From a virus: 64,000 nucleotides of DNA. Positions 1 through 8,851 of the stretch are shown piece by piece. Position numbers and translations under genes: made by a program. The stretch covers positions 1-64,000 of IMG/VR virus record IMGVR_UViG_3300013014_001174. The stretch is one strand, 5' to 3'. Each line of letters opens with the position of its first letter. The first letter of the stretch is position 1. The notes beneath the pieces are model-generated. The model saw only the letters and a program-made list of their open reading frames with translations, did no database searches and was not told where the DNA came from.

Positions 1-285
1 AAAAACGCTTGGGAACACGTAGAACATACCTATCAAGCAATTAAAAATAAATTTCACCCTCCTTTCTGGTATTTTGCCGATATTGAAAATAGTTGGGATT
101 ATTTGACTGATATTCCAAACTCAATACAAGAAAGTACAATTGCTAGAACACCAGAATGGAATGAAAATTTTAGAATTGGTACCGAACATTATAAGAAAAA
201 ACACGGTATGGCACCAACAGAAACACCTATTGTACACCCACAAGCTGTACAAAACACAATAAATTATTTATACTCAACAAGATAA
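1..285 (+). CDS. C-terminal end of a glycosyltransferase-operon protein (5' partial)
   Basis: The reading frame is open from the first base of the window to the TAA at 283-285, giving the last 94 residues of a protein that starts outside. An ATG at 103 exists, but the frame upstream of it is fully open and protein-like (aromatic-rich, including FHPPFWYFADIE), so I do not use it as the start. The gene ends 1 bp before the next start, in the same orientation as the sugar operon, so a role in glycan synthesis is likely by context. No catalytic motif is visible in this fragment. Confidence 0.6.
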   Translation, partial: KNAWEHVEHTYQAIKNKFHPPFWYFADIENSWDYLTDIPNSIQESTIARTPEWNENFRIGTEHYKKKHGMAPTETPIVHPQAVQNTINYLYSTR

Positions 286-286
286 T

Positions 287-1048
287 ATGATAGATTTTAA
301 AGACGTAACTTTCATTATCCCGGTAAGGTTTGATAGTGAGGATAGAAAAAGAAATTTTAGAATTACAATTGCATTTTTAGAAAACCATTTTGATACCAAC
401 ATAATCGTTATGGAATCAGACAAGACTTCAAACGAAGAATTTGTTAAATCAATATCAGAAAAATTAACTTACGTTTTTGAAAAAAATGACAGTCATTTAT
501 TTCATAGAACAAAAATGTTAAATGATATGACCAAGATGTCTAAAACAAACTTTGTTGTAAACTACGACATTGATGTTTTATTCAAACCAGAACAGTATGT
601 TGCTTCTAGATTTGCTTTAGGTACCGGTGCCGATTTTGTTTTCCCGTATGCTGGTAAATTCTATGATATACCACCGACATATTTTGATAATATATCAAAT
701 AACGAATTTGATAAGATTAATTTAGACACTTGTACTTTATTTAATCCAAATTCATTGGGTGGTGCAATATTTTTTAAAAAGGATTCTTACACTAAAATTG
801 GTTTAGAAAATGAAAACTTTGTTTCCTGGGGACACGAAGACTGGGAAAGAATTGGAAGAATAGAAAAAATGGGTCATAAAATTTATCGAATAGACGGTGT
901 ACTATATCATTTAACACACCAAAGAACACATAACAGTTCTGATGCAAACCCTATGTATAATCATAATGGAAATGAATATAGGAAAGTTATGTCAATGAAT
1001 AAAGAACAATTAGTGGAACACATAAAAACTTGGAATTGGGTTAAATGA
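287..1048 (+). CDS. GT-A glycosyltransferase, galactosyltransferase-like
   Basis: 253 residues. The N-terminus (VTFIIPVRFDSEDR) is the first strand of a GT-A nucleotide-sugar binding fold. A DID triad at residues 94-96 fits the metal-binding DxD motif. Near residue 185 is WGHEDWE, the motif that in beta-1,4-galactosyltransferase and chondroitin-polymerase-like enzymes carries the catalytic base. It is therefore expected to transfer a hexose from a nucleotide sugar onto a glycan, acting in the host cytoplasm. It overlaps the next gene by 4 bp (ATGA), showing translational coupling. The family call is from motifs; sugar donor and acceptor are unknown. Confidence 0.75.
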   Translation: MIDFKDVTFIIPVRFDSEDRKRNFRITIAFLENHFDTNIIVMESDKTSNEEFVKSISEKLTYVFEKNDSHLFHRTKMLNDMTKMSKTNFVVNYDIDVLFKPEQYVASRFALGTGADFVFPYAGKFYDIPPTYFDNISNNEFDKINLDTCTLFNPNSLGGAIFFKKDSYTKIGLENENFVSWGHEDWERIGRIEKMGHKIYRIDGVLYHLTHQRTHNSSDANPMYNHNGNEYRKVMSMNKEQLVEHIKTWNWVK

Positions 1049-1812
1049 TTGGTATTAGTTTAGCCGGAGGTTTAGGAAACTATATGTTTCAGATATCGGC
1101 AGCGTATAGTTTTGCTCTTGAGAACAATGACAGTTTTATAATTGACGAAAGTAAAATTGTAACTGTTCATAAACATATGTCAACTTATAAAACTAATATT
1201 TTTAGAAATCTAAATTATGGTTTAGTTTTTTATGAAAATCAATATCAAGAACCGTTTTTTCACTATAAAGAGATTCCATCTTTAAAAAATTTATTTATGA
1301 ACGGGTATTTTCAAAGTGAAAAATATTTTTTAAAACACCGGGAAGAATTGTTAAAATTATTTTCAATCGATGATTTCAATAAAAGTTTACTTGAAAAAAA
1401 ATATAGTCATATTGATTTTGAAAATTCTTGTTCTATTCACGTTCGTAGAGGTGACTATTTAAATTACGAAAATATCCACCCAACTTTAAATCTTGAATAT
1501 TATCAAAAATGTGTTAATGAAACTTTATCTAAAAACATATTAATTTTTTCGGACGATATTTTATGGTGTAAAGAAAATTTAATTATCCAAGATAAAAACG
1601 TAATCTTTATTGAAGGAAATACTGATTACAATGATTTATGGTTAATGTCTATGTGTCGTGAAAATATTATCGCTAACTCGACATTTTCTTGGTGGGGTGC
1701 TTGGTTAAATAATAACAAAAACAAAAAAGTGTTTGCACCAAAAATTTGGTTTGGTACACATTCAAAACACATTACAGATGATCTAATACCAACAGAATGG
1801 AAAAAAATATAA
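1045..1812 (+). CDS. GT11-family alpha-1,2-fucosyl/colitosyltransferase
   Basis: 255 residues, close to the usual GT11 length. Three GT11 landmarks are visible: GGLGNYMFQ at residues 8-16, HVRRGDYL near residue 132 (GDP-fucose binding) and TFSWWGAWL near residue 211. GT11 enzymes add L-fucose from GDP-fucose in alpha-1,2 linkage; one E. coli O55 member is a colitosyltransferase. Because a GDP-fucose/GDP-colitose pathway lies downstream in the same operon (6036-9840), either sugar could be its donor. It overlaps both neighbours, consistent with one polycistronic message. Confidence 0.85.
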   Translation: MIGISLAGGLGNYMFQISAAYSFALENNDSFIIDESKIVTVHKHMSTYKTNIFRNLNYGLVFYENQYQEPFFHYKEIPSLKNLFMNGYFQSEKYFLKHREELLKLFSIDDFNKSLLEKKYSHIDFENSCSIHVRRGDYLNYENIHPTLNLEYYQKCVNETLSKNILIFSDDILWCKENLIIQDKNVIFIEGNTDYNDLWLMSMCRENIIANSTFSWWGAWLNNNKNKKVFAPKIWFGTHSKHITDDLIPTEWKKI

Positions 1813-2555
1813 AAGCAAAAACATTGGGCACTTTACACAAAGAACTTTTTTTTAATAAAAAAGTCTCAATATCTTTCGATTTACCAACAACTGTAATCGA
1901 TGCCGACTTTAAGGTTCTGGTACAGATAGAACCACCATCAATTCAAGACATAGTACAAATGATTATATATAGTCAAAATAAATTTGATATAATTTTTGCT
2001 TGGAATAATGACATACTTAATAAATGTACGAATAGTGTTTTATTCCCTTTTGGATCTTGTTGGATTAATGAAGAAGATCAAAAAATACATAAAAAAACAA
2101 AAGAAATCTCAATTATAGCTTCGCCCGCAAATAAAACGGTTGGTCATAGATTAAGACACGAAATCATACAAAGTAATATTATGGAATTAGATTTATTTGG
2201 TAGTGGTTATAATCCGATTGAAAATAAAATTACAGCTCTTAAAGATTACAGGTTCTCAATCGTTGTTGAAAATGAAAAAATAGACAACTGGTTTACAGAA
2301 AAACTTATAGATTGCCTTATTACCGGAACAATCCCTATTTATTGGGGGTGCCCAAATATAGGTGATTATTTTGACACTAGGGGGTTTATAATTGTAGATT
2401 CCATTGAAGACTTAATAATTAAGAAAAATATACTAAACGAAACTACATATTCTGAAATGTTACCCTATATTAAAATTAACTTTGAATTAGCAAAAAAATA
2501 TACCGATTTTTGGTTGAGGCTTGAAAGTGAAATAAATAAAAAATTAAACGCATGA
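1797..2555 (+). CDS. GT10-like alpha-1,3-fucosyltransferase
   Basis: 252 residues. The middle of the protein carries the GT10 signature: FSIVVENE followed by WFTEKLIDC and then GTIPIYWGCPNI, matching the conserved FxxxxENSxxxDYxTEKL...PVxxG region of bacterial and animal alpha-1,3/4-fucosyltransferases. It should use GDP-fucose or a related GDP-6-deoxy sugar. The start at 1797 overlaps the GT11 stop by 16 bp; no better downstream start is obvious. The N-terminal half is poorly conserved, as is usual for the acceptor-binding domain. Confidence 0.8.
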   Translation: MEKNIKAKTLGTLHKELFFNKKVSISFDLPTTVIDADFKVLVQIEPPSIQDIVQMIIYSQNKFDIIFAWNNDILNKCTNSVLFPFGSCWINEEDQKIHKKTKEISIIASPANKTVGHRLRHEIIQSNIMELDLFGSGYNPIENKITALKDYRFSIVVENEKIDNWFTEKLIDCLITGTIPIYWGCPNIGDYFDTRGFIIVDSIEDLIIKKNILNETTYSEMLPYIKINFELAKKYTDFWLRLESEINKKLNA

Positions 2556-3241
2556 AGTTTTCAATTGTAATACCGACATACGAATATAATGGGTTAGCAA
2601 CTAAATTGTTAGATAAATTACTAGAAAGTATTAATCAACAAACTTTTAATGACTTTGAAATTATTATCGTGGATCATAGTTTAGATGATGTTATAGAAAA
2701 GTATTTAGAAAGTTACCCAAACTTAAAAATAAAATATATAAAAAACAACATTGGTAGAGGTAACTCATCTATTAATATGAATGTTGGAATTAAAAATTCT
2801 ATTGGTGAGTTTATCAAAATAATGCATATGGATGATTGGTTTTGTAATCCTAAAACTTTAGAGTTAATAAATAATGCAATTAATGAAAACACATTAAAAA
2901 AATGGGGTGGTGTTGGCTTTAATCATTTTTATGAAAACTTACAGACAACTGATAGACCAATTTTACCGTACATTGATTCAAACATTAGAACATTAATTGG
3001 GTGTCCAAGCGTTTCTTTCTTTATAAACGATAAAGAATCATTAAATCTTTTTGATGAAAACCTAATCATAATTAATGATTCAGATATGCACATAAGATTA
3101 GGTAAAAAATATGGTGAACCAATTTTTATTAACGAATATTGTGTGACGGTAAGAATGTCAGATAATCAAGTTTCTAATTTGGTTTCACACGAAAAACACA
3201 CAAATGAAATAAACTATTATAAAACAAAAAACTTCTTATGA
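2552..3241 (+). CDS. GT2 glycosyltransferase
   Basis: 229 residues with a classical GT2 start (MKFSIVIPTYEYNG), the IIIVDHS strand that binds the nucleotide, and a MDD motif near residue 92 in place of DxD. The second half is shorter than in large GT2 enzymes, and the acceptor domain is compact. It overlaps its neighbours by 4 bp at each end. Function in glycan assembly follows from fold and context; substrate is unknown. Confidence 0.8.
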   Translation: MKFSIVIPTYEYNGLATKLLDKLLESINQQTFNDFEIIIVDHSLDDVIEKYLESYPNLKIKYIKNNIGRGNSSINMNVGIKNSIGEFIKIMHMDDWFCNPKTLELINNAINENTLKKWGGVGFNHFYENLQTTDRPILPYIDSNIRTLIGCPSVSFFINDKESLNLFDENLIIINDSDMHIRLGKKYGEPIFINEYCVTVRMSDNQVSNLVSHEKHTNEINYYKTKNFL

Positions 3242-3918
3242 ATTTACTATCAGAAATTGCAAATAAATATGCGTCAGATAAAGGTACTATTGCGCCATCG
3301 GTTGGGCATCACGGACCAAGACTCCATTTCACCTCCGTTTATGGTGAATATATGGAAAAAATTAGATTTGAAAAACTTAACATTTTAGAAATTGGCATTG
3401 GTTCAGGACCATCATTAAGAATGTGGTATGACTATTTTCCAAATTCAACAATTCACGCAATTGATATTGTAAATCAAAATGATAAAAATAATGAAAGAGT
3501 AACAACTTACGTTTGTGATCAGTCAAGTAGAGTTGAATTAGACGAACTAGCCTCAAGAATTGGTGGTTTTGATATAATAATTGATGATGGTTCACACGTT
3601 ATTTCACATCAACAAATTTCACTTGGCACTTTGTTTAAATACCTTAAAGAAAATGGTCAATATTGGGTTGAGGATTTGCATACTTCTGATTCTGAAGCAT
3701 GGCAAGGAAAAAGTTTATATGGTTATGATATGTCTTTTAATGAAGGTGAAGATAGTGTTTCAGTACTTGAGTCTTATATTAATACAAAAAAATTTAATAG
3801 TCCATTTTTAACTGTGTCAGAAAATATGTTTTTAACTGACAATGTAAAAGAATGTAAAATGTTTGAACTACCAAAAACTATGTGGGGTATAAATAAATTA
3901 TGTTTATTAACAAAATGA
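3238..3918 (+). CDS. MycE/CmcI-like SAM-dependent sugar O-methyltransferase
   Basis: 226 residues. Motif I (ILEIGIGSGPSL) and the acidic strand (IHAIDI) form the SAM site; IIIDDGSH matches the metal-binding DDGSH segment of macrolide sugar methyltransferases of the MycE type. The opening ANKYASDKGT is also typical of this group. It likely methylates a hydroxyl on a sugar made or transferred by its operon neighbours. Its 3' end overlaps the next methyltransferase by 19 bp. Confidence 0.75.
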   Translation: MNLLSEIANKYASDKGTIAPSVGHHGPRLHFTSVYGEYMEKIRFEKLNILEIGIGSGPSLRMWYDYFPNSTIHAIDIVNQNDKNNERVTTYVCDQSSRVELDELASRIGGFDIIIDDGSHVISHQQISLGTLFKYLKENGQYWVEDLHTSDSEAWQGKSLYGYDMSFNEGEDSVSVLESYINTKKFNSPFLTVSENMFLTDNVKECKMFELPKTMWGINKLCLLTK

Positions 3919-4577
3919 AAAAATATTGTGGTGATTTGATTTGCACTGACGCAAACACTGATTTTATGGTCAAGGATGATTTTATAATTTCATATAATGA
4001 AGTTGTAAACACAGATACTAAAGGTTATTTGGGTAATTACGATATTAGATGGAGAATACACACAATTCTTTGGGCTGCTCACACCGTTAAAGATTTAGAA
4101 GGTGATTTTGTTGATTGTGGTGGTGGATTTGGATTTTTTATGTCGTCAATATATAAGTACTTGGATTTTGAGAATATAAGTAAACAGTATTTTATGTTTG
4201 ATAGTTTTAAAGGAACAAGTCCTGAATACGATAACACTAATCATTTTTCTAAGTATGGAAGTTGGTATGATGATGTTGTTAGAAATCATGGTAATAAAAA
4301 AAATCTATCAATTATTGAGGGATATTTACCAAGCACACTTAAAACGGTAGACATTAAAAAGATTTGTTTTTTGAGTATTGATTTAAATTCGTATAAACCG
4401 GAGATTGAGTGTATGGAAGTACTTTGGGATAAAATAGTACCCGGTGGTATTATTGTTTTGGATGACTATGGGTTTCCAGGTTGTGAATCACAACTTTATC
4501 ACCATAATGAATTTATAGAGAAAAAAAATAAAAAAATATTAACATTACCTACGGGTCAAGGTTTAATTATTAAATAA
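3900..4577 (+). CDS. TylF/MycF-like SAM-dependent O-methyltransferase
   Basis: 225 residues. The segments GDFVDCGGGFGFFM (SAM site), YFMFDSFKG, LSIDLNSYKPEIE and PGGIIVLDDYGFPG are the hallmarks of the TylF/macrocin O-methyltransferase family, which methylates sugar hydroxyls in a metal-dependent way. It follows a MycE-like enzyme; in antibiotic clusters the same pair acts in sequence on one sugar. Here the pair more likely caps a phage- or host-borne glycan. The start at 3900 lies inside the previous gene; an ATG at 3915 is an alternative. Confidence 0.75.
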   Translation: MFINKMKKYCGDLICTDANTDFMVKDDFIISYNEVVNTDTKGYLGNYDIRWRIHTILWAAHTVKDLEGDFVDCGGGFGFFMSSIYKYLDFENISKQYFMFDSFKGTSPEYDNTNHFSKYGSWYDDVVRNHGNKKNLSIIEGYLPSTLKTVDIKKICFLSIDLNSYKPEIECMEVLWDKIVPGGIIVLDDYGFPGCESQLYHHNEFIEKKNKKILTLPTGQGLIIK

Positions 4578-4579
4578 AA

Positions 4580-5107
4580 ATGATAGTGGGAGAGTACACA
4601 TACGGACAACAAAATATTAAAAAAATTTTTGTAAATGAGTTTCCTAACGTAAATTTAATAATTGGTAAATTTTGTAGTATTGCTTCAAATGTTAGTGTGT
4701 ATTACGGACATGGTTACCACGATTCAAATAATGTATCAACATACCCTTTTGGTTATGTTCATAATCATATTTTTTTATCTGACAAATTAAACAATGGTAA
4801 AACAAATGGTGATATAATTATCGGCAATGATGTGTGGATAGGAGATAACGTTACCATAATGAGTGGTTGTAAGATTGGGGACGGTTCAGTTTTAGCAACT
4901 AATTCTCACGTTGTTAATAATGTTCCACCTTATTCTATATATGGTGGCAATCCCGCTAAATTAATTAAATATCGTTTTGATGAGGATACTATTGAAAAAC
5001 TAATGTTAATAAAATGGTGGAATTGGGATTTGGAAAAAATTAAACAAAATCTTTATTTATTAAATAATAATAATAATATAAATAAATTTATTGAGTTGCA
5101 TTTATGA
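4580..5107 (+). CDS. Left-handed beta-helix (XAT/CatB-like) O-acetyltransferase
   Basis: 175 residues containing hexapeptide repeats (IIIGNDVWIGDNVTIMSGCKIG and nearby) and the family tail NVPPYSIYGGNPAKLIKYRF. A histidine-rich loop (YYGHGYHDSNN) is placed where xenobiotic acetyltransferases carry the catalytic His. Expected reaction: acetyl-CoA-dependent O-acetylation of a sugar. Coupled to the next gene by a 4-bp overlap. Confidence 0.8.
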   Translation: MIVGEYTYGQQNIKKIFVNEFPNVNLIIGKFCSIASNVSVYYGHGYHDSNNVSTYPFGYVHNHIFLSDKLNNGKTNGDIIIGNDVWIGDNVTIMSGCKIGDGSVLATNSHVVNNVPPYSIYGGNPAKLIKYRFDEDTIEKLMLIKWWNWDLEKIKQNLYLLNNNNNINKFIELHL

Positions 5108-6039
5108 AAATATTAATAACTGGTGGTGCTGGTTTTATTGGTACCAAAATTTGTAATAAATTAAAGGAGGATTTTGAAGTAATTATTTTAGATAATTTTT
5201 CACAACAGATTCACGGTGAAGAAACCCCAAAATTAATTGAGGGTGTGGATTACGTTTTTGGTGATGTTACAAGTACCGAAGACTGGAAAAAGGTTATGTT
5301 AAAAAACCCAGACTATATTATTCATTTGGCGGCAGAAACTGGAACTGGACAATCTATGGATGAAATTACTAGATATGTTAACACAAATGTTGTGGGGACT
5401 TCAGTTATGTTAGAATTTTTAAATAAAAATAAAACTAATGTAAAAAAAATAATTCTATCATCAACAAGGGCTGTTTATGGTGATTTAGAAAATAACTCTG
5501 AAACGCTAATAGTCGACCCAAAATCGGTTTATGCTGTAACAAAACTTGCTCAAGAAAATTTAATAAAAACATCAAGTAAAGTTCCTTATACAATTTTAAG
5601 ATACCAAAATGTTTTTGGTGATGGACAAAGTTTAAATAACCCGTACACTGGTATCATAAGTATTTTTAGTAATTTATTTTTAGAAAATAAATCGGTTACG
5701 ATATTTGATAACGGAACCCCAACAAGGGATTTTATCTATGTTGAAGATGTTGTTGACGCCACAATAAAATGTCTAGAAAATGTCTCAACTAATTATAAAA
5801 CATATGACGTTGGTACTGGTACTGAAATAAAAATTTTAGATGTTACGCATAAACTAAAAAAATTGTCTAATAGTACATCTGAAATTATAATAACTGATTA
5901 CCATAGAGATGGTGATATAATGTTTGCTAAAGCTAACACAACAAAAATAAAAACTGATTTAAATTGGGAACCAAAATTTACAATTGAGGATGGGTTAAAT
6001 TTTTTTTATAATTGGTTTAAAGCGGAAAAAAATTTATGA
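5104..6039 (+). CDS. NAD-dependent nucleotide-sugar epimerase/dehydratase (extended SDR)
   Basis: 311 residues. GGAGFIG at residues 7-13 is the Rossmann NAD(P) site; LSSTRAVYG and VYAVTK supply the Ser/Thr and Tyr-x3-Lys catalytic residues; the C-terminal TRDFIYVEDVVDA is typical of GalE/rhamnose-epimerase-like enzymes. It probably epimerises a nucleotide sugar for the transferases upstream. Sequence alone does not fix the substrate. Overlaps both neighbours by 4 bp. Confidence 0.8.
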   Translation: MKILITGGAGFIGTKICNKLKEDFEVIILDNFSQQIHGEETPKLIEGVDYVFGDVTSTEDWKKVMLKNPDYIIHLAAETGTGQSMDEITRYVNTNVVGTSVMLEFLNKNKTNVKKIILSSTRAVYGDLENNSETLIVDPKSVYAVTKLAQENLIKTSSKVPYTILRYQNVFGDGQSLNNPYTGIISIFSNLFLENKSVTIFDNGTPTRDFIYVEDVVDATIKCLENVSTNYKTYDVGTGTEIKILDVTHKLKKLSNSTSEIIITDYHRDGDIMFAKANTTKIKTDLNWEPKFTIEDGLNFFYNWFKAEKNL

Positions 6040-6944
6040 AAATAGTAATAACTGGTGGTAGTGGTTTAGTTGGTCAAAATTTAAAAAAATATCTCCCAGA
6101 TGGCATTTACCTTTCCTCAAAAGATTATGATTTAACAAAAGAATCGGATGTAATTAGTATGTATGAAAATCATAAACCAAATGTTGTAATTCATTTAGCG
6201 GCAAAGGTTGGTGGTATTTTAGACAACATAAACAAACCAGCAGAATATTTTACAGAAAATGTTTTAATGAATACTTTATTAATTGAGTACGCAAGAAAAT
6301 ACAATGTAAAAAGATTTATTGGTGTTTTAAGCACTTGTATTTTCCCAGATGTGATGGAATCATACCCAATGAAAGAAACCGACTTACATTTTGGTCCACC
6401 AACAAGTACTAATTTTTCATATGGGTATGCAAAAAGAAGTATGGCTGTACAGATAGACGCTTACAACAAGCAGTACGGTACAAAATACCAATATCTAATT
6501 CCTTGTAACTTATATGGATTAGGTGATAAAGATCACGAATCTAATAGTCATTTCATAACAGCATTAGTTAAAAAAATTTTTATTGCAAAAAAAAATAATG
6601 AAAAGAATATAACTTTATTTGGTGATGGTACACCATTAAGACAATTTATGTTTGCGGATGATTTTGCAAAAATAATATATGAAGTTATTACCAAAAATAT
6701 TTATGAAAGTTTTAATATTGCGGGTAATGAAAATTTAACAATAAAACAAATGGCCAAAATTGCTTTAGAGTCTTGTGACGCTAAAGATTTAGAAATAAAT
6801 TGGGATTTAACAAAACCAAATGGTCAATATAGAAAAGATGTTTGTACGGATAAATTAAAATCTTTACTACCAGAATTTGAACCGTTATCCTTATCTAAAG
6901 GAATAAAATTAGTTTATAAAAGTTATTATGATAAAATTAGTTAA
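6036..6944 (+). CDS. GDP-L-colitose/GDP-L-fucose synthase (epimerase-reductase, ColC/Fcl-like)
   Basis: 302 residues, the length of bacterial GDP-fucose synthase. Visible: GGSGLVG (NADPH site), LSTCIFP (Ser and Cys of the active site), YGYAKR (Tyr-x3-Lys) and NLYGLGDKDHESNSHFI, which includes the catalytic His region. Fcl converts GDP-4-keto-6-deoxymannose to GDP-fucose; its relative ColC carries out the equivalent step on the 3-deoxy intermediate to give GDP-colitose. The directly following ColD-like gene (16-bp overlap) favours the ColC role, but the two cannot be told apart by eye. Confidence 0.8.
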   Translation: MKIVITGGSGLVGQNLKKYLPDGIYLSSKDYDLTKESDVISMYENHKPNVVIHLAAKVGGILDNINKPAEYFTENVLMNTLLIEYARKYNVKRFIGVLSTCIFPDVMESYPMKETDLHFGPPTSTNFSYGYAKRSMAVQIDAYNKQYGTKYQYLIPCNLYGLGDKDHESNSHFITALVKKIFIAKKNNEKNITLFGDGTPLRQFMFADDFAKIIYEVITKNIYESFNIAGNENLTIKQMAKIALESCDAKDLEINWDLTKPNGQYRKDVCTDKLKSLLPEFEPLSLSKGIKLVYKSYYDKIS

Positions 6945-8079
6945 CGACACAATAAATAAGGAAGATATTAAAGCCTTAATTGAATGGTTGTCTCAAGATG
7001 AAATCCCTAGATTAACTAAAGGGGATTTAACTTTAAAACTGGAAAATTTGTGGGCAAAAAAAATTGGTACAAAATATTCAGTATTTGTTAATTCTGGTTC
7101 ATCCTCAATTTTACTTACTCTTGCGGCACTCAAGTACTCAAATAAATTAAGGAATGAAAAAGTTGTTGTTCCAGGTTTAAGTTGGGCGACAGATGTTAGT
7201 TCACCAATGTTACTTGGTATGCAGCCAATTATGTGTGATTGTAATTTAGATGATTTATCTTGTGATTTAGAAAGTCTAGAACAAATCTTTAAAACCGAAT
7301 CACCATCAACTTTAATTTTAGTATCACCATTAGGATTAGTTCCAGATATGGAAAAAATAGTCTCAATGTGTGAAAAATATGATGTTATACTATTGGAAGA
7401 TGTTTGTGAAAGTATGGGGTCTAAACACAAAGAAAAATACTTAGGTTCTTTTGGTTTTGCGTCATTTTTTTCAATGTATTTTGGACATCACTTAAGTACG
7501 ATTGAAGGTGGGTTTATCAATACAAACGATGAAGATTTTTACCATACACTACTAATGATGAGAAGTCACGGTTGGGATAGAGATTTACCAAAAGAAAAAC
7601 AAATTGAATTAAGACAAAAATATAATGTAGATGATTTTGAATCTTTATATAATTTTTATTTACCGGGGTTTAATTTAAGATCTACAGACTTACAAGCATT
7701 TATTGGGCTAAGAGCAATTGAAAAATTGGATAAATATTCAAAGAGAAGAAACAAAAACTTTTTTGAATATCGAAATAACATTAAAATAAACGAACTTATG
7801 ATGCCAATTAATGAAAACAATTTCATATCAAATTTTGCGTATCCAATCGTTTCATTAAATAAAAAAGAAATTGTTAATAGGTTAATTGAAAACGGTATTG
7901 AGGTACGTCCATTAATTGCCGGTAATATGTCAAATAAACCTATGTGGTATGAAAATTACGGATTTGTTAGTTTACCTAACTGTGAAAAAGTAAACGAATA
8001 CGGGTTTTATATTCCAAACAATCAAAATCTTACGTCAGAAGAAATAAACTTTATTTGTAAAATAATTAATAATGCATAG
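6928..8079 (+). CDS. colD: GDP-4-keto-6-deoxy-D-mannose 3-dehydratase (ColD-like, PLP-dependent)
   Basis: 383 residues of the DegT/DnrJ/EryC1/StrS aminotransferase fold. Ordinary members bind PLP through a lysine; here the position reads YFGHHLSTIEGG, with a histidine (residue 188) instead of lysine. That substitution is the defining feature of ColD, which removes the 3-hydroxyl of GDP-4-keto-6-deoxymannose. Other ColD-like stretches are LLEDVCESMG (cofactor Asp), RSHGWDRDLP and EVRPLIAGN. The gene sits between the ColC/Fcl-like gene and gmd, so all three enzymes of GDP-colitose synthesis from GDP-mannose are present. Confidence 0.85.
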   Translation: MIKLVNDTINKEDIKALIEWLSQDEIPRLTKGDLTLKLENLWAKKIGTKYSVFVNSGSSSILLTLAALKYSNKLRNEKVVVPGLSWATDVSSPMLLGMQPIMCDCNLDDLSCDLESLEQIFKTESPSTLILVSPLGLVPDMEKIVSMCEKYDVILLEDVCESMGSKHKEKYLGSFGFASFFSMYFGHHLSTIEGGFINTNDEDFYHTLLMMRSHGWDRDLPKEKQIELRQKYNVDDFESLYNFYLPGFNLRSTDLQAFIGLRAIEKLDKYSKRRNKNFFEYRNNIKINELMMPINENNFISNFAYPIVSLNKKEIVNRLIENGIEVRPLIAGNMSNKPMWYENYGFVSLPNCEKVNEYGFYIPNNQNLTSEEINFICKIINNA

Positions 8080-8851
8080 ACTATACAAACCCGCCAGATC
8101 TAAAGAGGTAAACAGAGGTTTATTTTCATATCTAACAGAATCTGTGTTAAATATGGTAAACTTCATTACGTTAAATGGAGACGTTGATATAAAATATTAT
8201 CACGATTTGTTTGATATACCAGGTTATGGAAATGAAAATATGTTTGACATATCTTTAATTCAAGATAAAAATGATTTTAAAATAAATAATCATCTTTATA
8301 CAAACATAGAATTGTTTCCAAGTGATTTAAACCTTGATTGTTATAATGTAGAAAGTCTTAATCAGGATATTAGATTAATAAGCGAAAAAATAATCAAAGA
8401 TTTTTTTATACCTAATGAAACTTTAAATGATTTACTTAATAAAAGACATAGTCAAATTAACTTTAATACAACCGTTGGGGTTCATAGGAGATCAACAGAT
8501 ATTAGTAGTCACCATAAAATTGTAAACATAGAAAACATTTTTAATGAGGTTGAGTCTAATGAGTTTGATAATGTTTTTTTAATGTGTGATAACATCTATG
8601 ACACCAATAAATTTAAACTAAGGTATGGGAATAGGTTAATAACCTATGATATGTTTACTTCCAAAAATATGATTTTACCATTTTTTAAAATGAATAACTC
8701 AATTGAAGATATACATAATCATATTGTAGAGTTACTATTCGGAGTTTTTACATTATCTAAAACAAAAAAATTTATATGTACAAAATCTAACATATCTTCT
8801 TTTTGTATTTTATCTAATTCTAAATTAAACTATAAATTACTTACTAAATGA
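8072..8851 (+). CDS. Putative GT-B fucosyltransferase (NodZ/alpha-1,6-FucT-like)
   Basis: 259 residues, not strongly conserved. The segment VGVHRRSTD near residue 138 resembles the GDP-fucose-binding motif VHxRRTD of alpha-1,6- and O-fucosyltransferases, and FLMCDNIYD after it fits the following strand of a GT-B fold. Being embedded between colD and gmd supports a GDP-6-deoxy-sugar transferase. It overlaps colD by 8 bp and gmd by 4 bp. The call is tentative. Confidence 0.5.
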   Translation: MHRLYKPARSKEVNRGLFSYLTESVLNMVNFITLNGDVDIKYYHDLFDIPGYGNENMFDISLIQDKNDFKINNHLYTNIELFPSDLNLDCYNVESLNQDIRLISEKIIKDFFIPNETLNDLLNKRHSQINFNTTVGVHRRSTDISSHHKIVNIENIFNEVESNEFDNVFLMCDNIYDTNKFKLRYGNRLITYDMFTSKNMILPFFKMNNSIEDIHNHIVELLFGVFTLSKTKKFICTKSNISSFCILSNSKLNYKLLTK

